Positions 43,833-51,142 of a stretch of 64,000 nucleotides of DNA are shown here, piece by piece (the stretch's first letter is position 1; each line of letters opens with the position of its first letter). The stretch comes from Candidatus Rifleibacteriota bacterium (lineage in GTDB: Bacteria > Riflebacteria > Ozemobacteria > Ozemobacterales > Ozemobacteraceae): NCBI GenBank assembly GCA_029564115.1, contig JAKQQP010000233.1, forward strand, positions 164,658 through 228,657, given 5' to 3'. The notes under the pieces are model-generated. The model saw nothing but the letters and a program-made list of their open reading frames with translations. It did no database searches and was not told the origin of the DNA. A program made the translations under genes and the position numbers.

Positions 43833-45470
43833 TTAGCTTTTCTTGAAAGTTGCGAGAATCTCTTTGCGCAATGACCCGGCGCCGCTGTTGTGAATTTTGA
43901 AAAAATGCTGGTGCTCTCTGATGCAGGGACGCACCTGGTAAAGCAGCAGATGGCCGGCATAACTGGTAACTACTACGATCAGATCACAGCGCCCGACTAT
44001 TTCGGCTGTTCTGGCCTGACTGATCGTATGATAGCCCTCATACCATTCGTAGTCTTCGTTTTTAACGCCAGCTTCTTTAAGTATGGGCAGATAGTGGTCA
44101 CGACCCACCCCGCCGAAAATGGCAACTCGCTTCCCGGTTAGAAGGTTCTCCACCGAATAAGCGTCTTCATCAGGTATGGCGTGCAGTTGTTGCAGCTTTC
44201 GCGTCAGCTCCTGATTTTCTTCGTCGAGTTTGCGCATATCCGAGAGCAATTCTGCCTCTTCCTCTATGGTTTCCTGGAGCTCTTTTTTGCAGGCACGAAC
44301 TTTGGCTTCGGCTGCCTGAAGCTGCTTCTGAACCTCAACCGGGTCAAGACGGGCAAGCTTTTGCTTGAGTTCTTCGTTCTGGTTACGCAATGATCTCGTC
44401 TCGGCAATCGCCTGGTCTTTCTCGACCAGAATCTGATTTACCCGGCGTCTGAATTCGTCGTTCTCTTCTCTGAGGTCTTCTATTTTTTCGTGCAGTTCCT
44501 CACGCGTCATTTCAAAGTCTTTCAAAGAAATGCTGGGCCGCGTCTGGTTGAAATATTTCAAAACGAAGTGATGATGTGTATATATCTCGAGAATGTTGCT
44601 CAAATAGTCTTCGTAGGCATCCTGCTTTTCTTCGGCGGGGGGAAACGTCGAGCGAATATCTTCGACGAGCAGTTTTATCAGTTTTTTGCCGTCACGATAA
44701 GCTTTGTCAAGGTCTTCATAGAAGTTAGGGCGCACCAGATTAAGGTTACGCGTCTCGTTGAACACCATTTCGAGGTTGTTGAACGTGTCGGCTTCAAGCA
44801 ATGACCAGGCTCGCACCACTTCGGCCTGGGAAATTTCGTATTTGAGTCCTTCAATGATCTTTTTAAGAGCTGCAAGTCGCTGTTCTTCGCTCTCAGGAAC
44901 CGGCTCATCGAGGCTTTCCCGGCAAACCGTCTCTATCTGTCGAATGAGCTTTTTAAAAGATGAATATTCGTCGCTGTCGAGAAAAAGCGCGGCCAAAAAG
45001 CCTTTACGCTTGAGAAAGTGCCGCGAAAACACGCGCTTTTCGCCACCAATCACGACATCGTATTTTGAACTGCGTTTGGCCTGAACTCTGTGTTTTTGGG
45101 TGGAAGGTTCGGCTGCCGCTTCTTTTGCCTTGCGCATTCGGGCTATTTTTTCTTCGATCATGTCATTGACGAGTCTGGTCTGAACGGGGCCTCCCAGAAT
45201 TATATCGAGCAGGTCGCCTATGAATAAGGCAAAAGACCTACCGTATTTTTCGTAAAGCATGACGAATTTTTTATGAACATCCCAGTATTTATCGCTGTCA
45301 GATTCTGTTTTTTTCTCACCGGCCCGATCAGATTTTTTAACAATTTTTCCGGCAAGTTCGGCAAACTTATCGCCCCCGTCTTTTTTTGGGGAAAACCCGG
45401 CGAGCTTCTCGAGTTCTTCAAGACTTTTCTGGTTTCGCGAAATATTAAGATCATCGAGAGGATTTATCAT
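43833..45470 (-). CDS. Coiled-coil protein with C-terminal DUF2325 domain
   Basis: 545 residues; ATG at 45470 with AGGA seven bases upstream. The first 60 residues are charged linker. The middle is helical, with a long coiled coil at about residues 325-440 (REENDEFRRRVNQILVEKDQ, LRNQNEELKQKLARL). The C-terminal ~95 residues match DUF2325: KRVAIFGGVGRDHYLPIL, YEWYEGYHTISQARTAE, DLIVVVTSYAGHLLLYQV. DUF2325 proteins are poorly characterised, with a Rossmann-like fold. It lies directly downstream of the FHA-GAF-GGDEF gene and may act with it. Confidence 0.8.
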   Translation of the reverse strand: MINPLDDLNISRNQKSLEELEKLAGFSPKKDGGDKFAELAGKIVKKSDRAGEKKTESDSDKYWDVHKKFVMLYEKYGRSFALFIGDLLDIILGGPVQTRLVNDMIEEKIARMRKAKEAAAEPSTQKHRVQAKRSSKYDVVIGGEKRVFSRHFLKRKGFLAALFLDSDEYSSFKKLIRQIETVCRESLDEPVPESEEQRLAALKKIIEGLKYEISQAEVVRAWSLLEADTFNNLEMVFNETRNLNLVRPNFYEDLDKAYRDGKKLIKLLVEDIRSTFPPAEEKQDAYEDYLSNILEIYTHHHFVLKYFNQTRPSISLKDFEMTREELHEKIEDLREENDEFRRRVNQILVEKDQAIAETRSLRNQNEELKQKLARLDPVEVQKQLQAAEAKVRACKKELQETIEEEAELLSDMRKLDEENQELTRKLQQLHAIPDEDAYSVENLLTGKRVAIFGGVGRDHYLPILKEAGVKNEDYEWYEGYHTISQARTAEIVGRCDLIVVVTSYAGHLLLYQVRPCIREHQHFFKIHNSGAGSLRKEILATFKKS

Positions 45471-45495
45471 CTGTCGTTCCTGTCTGTGATAATTT

Positions 45496-46938
45496 TCAGG
45501 CTATCTGGTTACCGCCACGCCTTTTTGCCTGTTTAAGAGCTTTTTCTGCGCTTTTTAGAAGATCTGCCGGTCGGGTGGTTGCCTTCGAACTGCTTGCAAT
45601 ACCAAAACTGCCGGTTACGTGAATAGAGCGGTTTCCAGTGCGGATTTTGGTATTCGATAAAGTTGATTTGAGCTTTGCCGCTACCGTTTGGGCCCCTGCA
45701 AACGGAGTTTCGGGTAACAGCATCGCAAAAGTGTCGGCGCCGAATCTGGCGACCAGATCGTGAATTCTGGTGGTTCCACGAAAAATGCGGCCAACTTCTT
45801 TGAGAATGCGGTCGCCGTTAGCGGTACCGTGAACTTCATTCAGGTCGGCGAAGTGGTCGAGATCCATGAGGATCAGCGAGATGTCTTTCTGGTGGCGCTG
45901 AGCCCGGCAAAATTCTTCGCCAAGTCTTCGCATAAAAAGATTCTGATTTGGCATACCGGTTATCGTGTCGGTCGTCGCAGAATAGAACATGCGAGTTCGG
46001 CTGATTGCCACCGCCGCCTGGGCCGAAAAAATTTTGAGCATCTGTTCTGTGCGGGAGGTCATTATATTGCCATTATGTTTTGTATCAACATACAAAACCC
46101 CCACATTACTGGACATTTCTTTGAGCGGAACCAGAGCTACAGAAGCGATGCCGACGTCTTCGGGGTTGCGGCCGCGACGACCAGGCTGCCTGAAACGGTG
46201 AACCGGGCCAATCATCGTTTCGCCATTTTCAAAACAGCTGCTGACCAGCCCGGCAATAGCCTGTAGATCATCTGCAACTTCGCCGGCCGAAAAATTTTGT
46301 GAAGATACTGTTTCGAGGCGGTTCAACTCTTCATTGAACAGCATTATCAGAGCACGCTCGCCGCCAGTAACCGCCAAAGCCATTTCGAGAGTGAATTCAA
46401 GCAGCTTTGGGAAACTGCTGATGGTGTTCAGCGCATAAGAAACCTCGAGAACAGCTGAAAGCTCCTTGATTTTGGTAACCATTTCGCCTTCGACAGCAGA
46501 CACAGCGTTGTAATGCTGCCTCGGGATCTTGTTTCTGATTTGGGTGAAACACTTGCGGACAAAGGTCTCGTTACTGTTCAGAAAAAATGGAAAAAGTTTT
46601 TCGTCACTATTGGCGATGGGAATTTCGCCGCCTTCTATCTGCAGCTTGACAAACACATCATCTGACAATTCAAGAAATGCGCCGGGCTTGACTATGGTTA
46701 TGAACCCCGGCTGAACTTTCTGGCCGTTGACGATGGTGCCAAAAGGGGTCTGCAGATCCTGGAGGGTCAAAAGACCGTCAGAATTGTAGCGAAGCTGAAT
46801 CTGAGCCGGAGCAATACCGATTTTATTCAGCTGAATGTCGCACTCTTTGCCGCTGCCAATTGTTATGCCATTGCCCTGCAGGCTGGGGCTGCCTTCATAA
46901 AGTATCTGGCCGCTCTTGTCAGTGATCACTATTTTCAT
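45496..46938 (-). CDS. FHA-GAF-GGDEF protein with degenerate diguanylate cyclase site
   Basis: 480 residues; AGGA seven bases before the ATG. Residues ~20-95 form an FHA phosphothreonine-binding domain (GITIGSGKECDIQLNK, TPFGTIVNG). Residues ~165-315 are a GAF domain (VLYVDTKHNG, FSAQAAVAISRTRM). Residues ~320-480 are GGDEF-like: metal Asp in LMDLDHFADLNEVHG is kept, but the signature is GADTF at 400-404 instead of GGDEF. The inhibitory I-site RxxD is intact as RIHD at 391-394, five residues before it. The protein is therefore more likely a c-di-GMP-binding receptor than a cyclase, though this is inference. Confidence 0.88.
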   Translation of the reverse strand: MKIVITDKSGQILYEGSPSLQGNGITIGSGKECDIQLNKIGIAPAQIQLRYNSDGLLTLQDLQTPFGTIVNGQKVQPGFITIVKPGAFLELSDDVFVKLQIEGGEIPIANSDEKLFPFFLNSNETFVRKCFTQIRNKIPRQHYNAVSAVEGEMVTKIKELSAVLEVSYALNTISSFPKLLEFTLEMALAVTGGERALIMLFNEELNRLETVSSQNFSAGEVADDLQAIAGLVSSCFENGETMIGPVHRFRQPGRRGRNPEDVGIASVALVPLKEMSSNVGVLYVDTKHNGNIMTSRTEQMLKIFSAQAAVAISRTRMFYSATTDTITGMPNQNLFMRRLGEEFCRAQRHQKDISLILMDLDHFADLNEVHGTANGDRILKEVGRIFRGTTRIHDLVARFGADTFAMLLPETPFAGAQTVAAKLKSTLSNTKIRTGNRSIHVTGSFGIASSSKATTRPADLLKSAEKALKQAKRRGGNQIA

Positions 46939-47078
46939 CGAATTTTCCTGAGGCTTGCTTGATATTGCCGTCAGTATAACGAATTCCCGTTAAAATTGCA
47001 GCCTTTCAGCAAAAGTTTATATGACAGAGAGTTATGATACTGGCACTGCCGTGCAAACGGCTTCACCGGACGGTGTTA

Positions 47079-47402
47079 CTATGAAAACTGTTCAACCGCA
47101 GATTCGACCTCGATACAGGCAGATTGCCAGCCAACCGGCAGAGCAGCGATCTGCCTCTCGGTATATTTAAGACGCCGTTGCAAAGAACGCAGCTGAGAAA
47201 ATTTATGGGCTGCATGTCGAAGAAAATGGCTGTCGGCAATAGATTTACCCTGACGTATAGCCTCGAGAGCTTCTTCGAGCTGTTTCTCGCAGGGGAGCAG
47301 CTCGTTTTCGATTTTTTCGATCTGTAAAAGCAGAAAATGTCGGTTCAGCTCGGCTAACTCCCGTTGCATCAGACTCAAACCATGTTTTATAGACTGAATC
47401 AA
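47079..47402 (-). CDS. Small coiled-coil protein co-transcribed with lexA
   Basis: 107 residues from a TTG at 47402 with GGGGG seven bases upstream; an ATG at 47369 is the alternative. The sequence is almost wholly helical and charged (LLQIEKIENELLPCEKQLEEALEAI), without membrane segments or known motifs. It lies 44 bases after the lexA stop on the same strand and has no promoter of its own that I can see. If co-transcribed with lexA it would be DNA-damage inducible. Its existence as a gene is likely but not certain. Confidence 0.6.
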   Translation of the reverse strand: MIQSIKHGLSLMQRELAELNRHFLLLQIEKIENELLPCEKQLEEALEAIRQGKSIADSHFLRHAAHKFSQLRSLQRRLKYTERQIAALPVGWQSACIEVESAVEQFS

Positions 47403-47446
47403 TGTTGTGCCCCCGTGCAGGTATAAACAGAAGCCCGTTCAGGGCC

Positions 47447-48070
47447 TCAAAAACGACGATACTTACGCAATACGCCGATGACAACGCCTTTTATCGTTAC
47501 GTCGCGGCCTTCAACTATTATCGGTGCCATCACCGGGTTGGAAGGCTGCAGTCGAACACGGTCGGCTTCGCGGTAAATACGTTTGAGAGTGACCTCTTCA
47601 TTTTCGATACAGGCAATGACCATATCGCCATTATTGGCGCTGCTGCGTTTTTCGACAATTACCAGATCGCCATCTTTGATGGCCTCGTCAATCATTGAAT
47701 CACCGCGGACTTCAAGAACAAAAGTCTCGCCACGGCCAAGCATCGATTCGGGCAAGCTTATTGTATCGGGAATCTCGTTGATCTGAATAGGCTGACCTGC
47801 AGTTACTCGCCCCAGCATAGGCACTTCAAAACTGCGGGCGGCATCGAGCGGCGAAGTTTTGACCGACAGACCACGCGAACGGCCGGGCAGAGAGTCGATA
47901 TGACCTTTTTCGACGAGGGTTTTGAGGTGCTTATGAACCGTGGCCGTTGATGCCAGGCCAAGGCCTTCGCAGATTTCGGCAATGGTCGGAGCATAACCGC
48001 GTTCAGAAGAAAAATGGCGAATAAAATCGAGAACGCCCCTCTGTTTTGGGGTCAAGGGATCAGGAGTCAT
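47447..48070 (-). CDS. lexA: SOS repressor LexA
   Basis: 207 residues from the ATG at 48070 with AGGGGG upstream; a GTG at 48097 lies within the leader and is less likely. The N-terminal winged helix (LTPKQRGVLDFIRHF, APTIAEICEGLGLAS) is followed by the self-cleavage site Ala91-Gly92 (GRVTAGQP), the nucleophile Ser125 (VRGDSM) and the general base Lys163 (EEVTLKR). It represses SOS genes until RecA filaments trigger cleavage. A consensus promoter with three 11-bp-spaced repeats lies directly upstream and is probably its own operator. Confidence 0.96.
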   Translation of the reverse strand: MTPDPLTPKQRGVLDFIRHFSSERGYAPTIAEICEGLGLASTATVHKHLKTLVEKGHIDSLPGRSRGLSVKTSPLDAARSFEVPMLGRVTAGQPIQINEIPDTISLPESMLGRGETFVLEVRGDSMIDEAIKDGDLVIVEKRSSANNGDMVIACIENEEVTLKRIYREADRVRLQPSNPVMAPIIVEGRDVTIKGVVIGVLRKYRRF

Positions 48071-48102
48071 AGCCAGCCCCCTATTTGGATTTGTCACTCC
48101 TG

Positions 48103-48131
48103 ATCATAGGCGAATAAAAGGCGAATGTCAA
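48103..48131 (-). promoter_or_regulatory. Promoter of lexA
   Basis: On the minus strand a perfect TTGACA (48131-48126) and TATGAT (48108-48103) are separated by 17 bases. This is the closest match to the sigma-70 consensus in the window, as expected of a gene held down by a strong repressor. RNA would start near 48096. Confidence 0.85.
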
Positions 48132-48137
48132 GCGAAT
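48110..48137 (-). promoter_or_regulatory. Triple direct repeat on the lexA promoter, probable LexA operator
   Basis: GCGAAT occurs on the plus strand at 48110-48115, 48121-48126 and 48132-48137, i.e. ATTCGC three times on the lexA strand with an exact 11-base period. The copies flank and interleave the -35 and spacer. LexA boxes of alpha-proteobacteria are direct repeats GTTC-N7-GTTC, also with an 11-base period; here the form is ATTC-N7-ATTC-N7-ATTC. Confidence 0.65.
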
Positions 48138-48193
48138 TTTTTACAAACACCAAAGCAGCAAAAAACCTCTTGAATCTTTTACTTTTGGCTGTT

Positions 48194-51142
48194 TCAGGTT
48201 ACAGGAATCACAAGACCAGGGTTAAAAACGAGAATCACCATGGTCAGGTCGTCCTGCGCCCCCTCTTCGCCGATGTGCTGCATATAAGCTTCATAAACAT
48301 TGTTGTAGAATTTTTCGGCATCGGTATCCCATGATTCGAAAAGAATCTGGCGCAGCCTGTCATAGCCAATCTCGTCACCCTGCCGGTTGCGGGCCTCGAC
48401 TATGCCGTCAGTATAAAAAACTATGGCATCGCCTGGCTCGAACCTGACATCAACCTGCGCAAAATTAGCCTTTTTGAAAGCTCCCAAAGCCGCACCGGCC
48501 AGAGTGAGCTCTTCAACACTGCCGCTTTTTTTTCTGACAATCATTGGCGAGCAGGCTCCGGCATTCGCATACACAGCTGTACCAGTTGCTCCATCTACGT
48601 ATAGATACTGAAAAGTCATGATCTTCTTCTGCTTTTTAGTTTTTGAAGAATAGATAAGGCTATGCAGGCGGGTAAGCAGCTGCAGAGGCTGATCCAGCAG
48701 GTGCTCAGACTGAATGATTCCAGCCTTGGCCATAGCCATGATCAGCGCGGCACCGACACCATGACCGGCGACGTCACCCAGCAGAACGCCGAACTTCTGC
48801 TGACCCAGTTCGATGTGGTCGTAATAATCGCCACCAAGCTCACCCATCGAGATACTACGGCCAAAAAGGCTGAAAGAACCAGTATCTATCGCCTGTTGTG
48901 GCAGAAGCTGCTCTTGTATGGCACTGGCCACTGACAATTCTTCAAGATCAACCATAACACTGTTAAAGACGCGGCCCATGGCACCGAATTCATCACGCCC
49001 GAGATCCGGAAGTCGATGACTGAAATGCTTGTTCTCGATAGCCAGAGCCCCGGCAGTTATCTGTTGCAACGGCATAATAAAGCTTTGAGCAAGAACCTGC
49101 GAAAGTCCCCATGTCATCAGCAGGCTCAGAAATGCGAAAACGAGAAGCTGACGGCGCTGCAAATCGATTACCTCATCGATTTTTGCGAGAGGGAAAAGGC
49201 CAACCAGCTTGTAACCCTTGATATAGCGACCAGCCACCCCCATTGCCAGAAACTGCTGATCGTCATAAGCAATAATTTTCGGTTCTTTGGTCGGGTATGA
49301 AGAAAGCGAGCCCGCAAATTCACGCAGAGCAGGAACCTTATAAGCACTCTCCGGCACTGTTGCGAAAACATCGTACATTGCAACGATTTTCAGGCCCAGA
49401 TCATTGCGATTGGCCTGAGGAACAGCATTATCGAGAAATCTTTTCTGAAACACGCCCAGCCTGAAAGCGGAAAGGAAAAACAGATCTTCGGTATTACTGT
49501 TCTTAAGAGAAAAAGTGTCGAAAATAGCCGGATGAACGTTCTGCCCGAAGCCCCACTGGATAATTGAGCCTCTTTGCTTTGACAAATCGTATATAAAGTT
49601 TGTAAGCGGTTTTTGAGTGGCAGCTTCAACTATAAGCTCCAGTTCAGTCTCCACTTTTCCCGATATCGCCGCGCCGTTGACTTTATCCAGAAAAAACTGC
49701 CCAAGCTTTCTGGTAAATTCATTCTGATTTCTACTTCTCTCGCCGTCCCTGGAAGTCTCTTCAGGGCTTATCTGCCGGTGTTCGTCATAAACACCTTTCT
49801 CGGTTACCACGGTACTGCTGCGGCTTGCCACCATCAAAATTTTCCATGATTGTGACCCAAGTGCATCGACGAATCTCTGTAAAGCATCGTTGTCGTGCAT
49901 ATTGAGCGAAAGAGCCTCGATCATGTGCTTTTGAGCTTTTTCTTTGACCACAATCTGCCTGGCATATTCTATCTCAATTTTTTCGTCAAAATCTTGAATG
50001 AAGCTGATCGCCTTGTCGTGAGTCTCAAGAATCAAATTGTCTCGTTTCTGGGCCAGATAATCGTTACCAATAAAAAACAGAACAAGCAGCGGCAGACCGT
50101 TGGCAAAAAAGAACAGAAACCGCAGTTTCCAGCGCAACGAAACGTTGTCCAGGCGGTCCTGAATTATGAGACGCCAGGCGTAGCGCATGAGCAGAAAGGC
50201 AAAACCGGCAAACAACGCGATGACCGGCCCCCAAAAGCCGGACGGCACCTTCCCGACAATTATCTGGCGGTCCAGATAACCGAAAATCGTCACTCCAGGG
50301 CGCAAAAACATCGGAAAAACTTCGAGGTCGGCAGTGGTAACCTGCTGAGTTTTTTCCAGGCCGTATGCTGCAGCGGCACTCTCGACCTGGGTTTTGTATT
50401 TTTCTGATAAATGCGGATGAAAAAAGGCCGCGCTGGCGACCTGCATCGAAAATGACCAGGTGTTTCCATTACGAGAGCTGAAATCCTGCACAAGATTCCA
50501 GATGCCCTCGGCGCCCTCGAGCTCTTTGACGTCTATAAAAACGATGACCAGATGCCCGTGCACAAGCCTTGCCCAGAGCAAAGGTTTTTTTAATCTGCTG
50601 TCAGGCCACACCAGATAAGAGTCCTCAACGTCAATATTATTGTCGAAGTGCTCCCAGTAGAGCTGCGGACCGAAAATCCTCCCGCCGGCAAGCTTTTCTT
50701 CTTCACTGACTCTAGGCTTGCCAGGTATAAATATTTTCCAGATCATGCCCACCGCGAGTTGCCAGTCTTGTTCCGGCTCGAGCGCAAGTGATGAGGCGAA
50801 AATAGACTTCTGTGGTGTGTATACAAGATAATCAAATTTCAGTTTTTTTCGCAGATTCTGCAACCGCTCGGTGATTTCATCGCCAATTTGCACCGAAGTG
50901 GTCTTTTCAATAGTATCGGGGGCGGTGAGTTCCATGAGGGTCGCGCACCAGAAGCGCTGAGGATCAGCATAACCACTGATATCCTGATAAAATCGACTCA
51001 AATCACCCCGCAAATTTTCGAGGCGCAGCCTCGAGTTCCGCTGCTTTTCATAGACAAGCCCGGCAACAAGAAGCAGCCCGGGTATGCCTGCAAAACAAAG
51101 AACGAAGGCGCACCAGCGCAGCAGTTTTTCAGACATTTTCAT
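48194..51142 (-). CDS. Membrane SpoIIE-type PP2C serine phosphatase with HAMP (copy 1)
   Basis: 982 residues; ATG at 51142 with GGAGG nine bases upstream. One helix at the N-terminus (about 8-28) begins an extracytoplasmic region, then two helices near 300-350 (GFWGPVIALFAGFAFLLM, FLFFFANGLPLLVLFFIG), a second outside region to ~670, another helix, HAMP (AIENKHFSHRLPDLGRDEFG) and the phosphatase domain at about 735-975. PP2C metal motifs are GGDYYDH, LLGDVAGHGVGAAL and FYTDGIVEARN...GAQDDLTMVIL. Such proteins dephosphorylate anti-anti-sigma factors or similar partners. It overlaps the related upstream gene by 14 bases. Confidence 0.9.
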   Translation of the reverse strand: MKMSEKLLRWCAFVLCFAGIPGLLLVAGLVYEKQRNSRLRLENLRGDLSRFYQDISGYADPQRFWCATLMELTAPDTIEKTTSVQIGDEITERLQNLRKKLKFDYLVYTPQKSIFASSLALEPEQDWQLAVGMIWKIFIPGKPRVSEEEKLAGGRIFGPQLYWEHFDNNIDVEDSYLVWPDSRLKKPLLWARLVHGHLVIVFIDVKELEGAEGIWNLVQDFSSRNGNTWSFSMQVASAAFFHPHLSEKYKTQVESAAAAYGLEKTQQVTTADLEVFPMFLRPGVTIFGYLDRQIIVGKVPSGFWGPVIALFAGFAFLLMRYAWRLIIQDRLDNVSLRWKLRFLFFFANGLPLLVLFFIGNDYLAQKRDNLILETHDKAISFIQDFDEKIEIEYARQIVVKEKAQKHMIEALSLNMHDNDALQRFVDALGSQSWKILMVASRSSTVVTEKGVYDEHRQISPEETSRDGERSRNQNEFTRKLGQFFLDKVNGAAISGKVETELELIVEAATQKPLTNFIYDLSKQRGSIIQWGFGQNVHPAIFDTFSLKNSNTEDLFFLSAFRLGVFQKRFLDNAVPQANRNDLGLKIVAMYDVFATVPESAYKVPALREFAGSLSSYPTKEPKIIAYDDQQFLAMGVAGRYIKGYKLVGLFPLAKIDEVIDLQRRQLLVFAFLSLLMTWGLSQVLAQSFIMPLQQITAGALAIENKHFSHRLPDLGRDEFGAMGRVFNSVMVDLEELSVASAIQEQLLPQQAIDTGSFSLFGRSISMGELGGDYYDHIELGQQKFGVLLGDVAGHGVGAALIMAMAKAGIIQSEHLLDQPLQLLTRLHSLIYSSKTKKQKKIMTFQYLYVDGATGTAVYANAGACSPMIVRKKSGSVEELTLAGAALGAFKKANFAQVDVRFEPGDAIVFYTDGIVEARNRQGDEIGYDRLRQILFESWDTDAEKFYNNVYEAYMQHIGEEGAQDDLTMVILVFNPGLVIPVT

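Noticed and set aside
47041..47056. TGGCACTGCCGTGC as a possible sigma-54 promoter
   Set aside because: The GG and GC elements are 11 rather than 12 bases apart, and no plus-strand gene follows.
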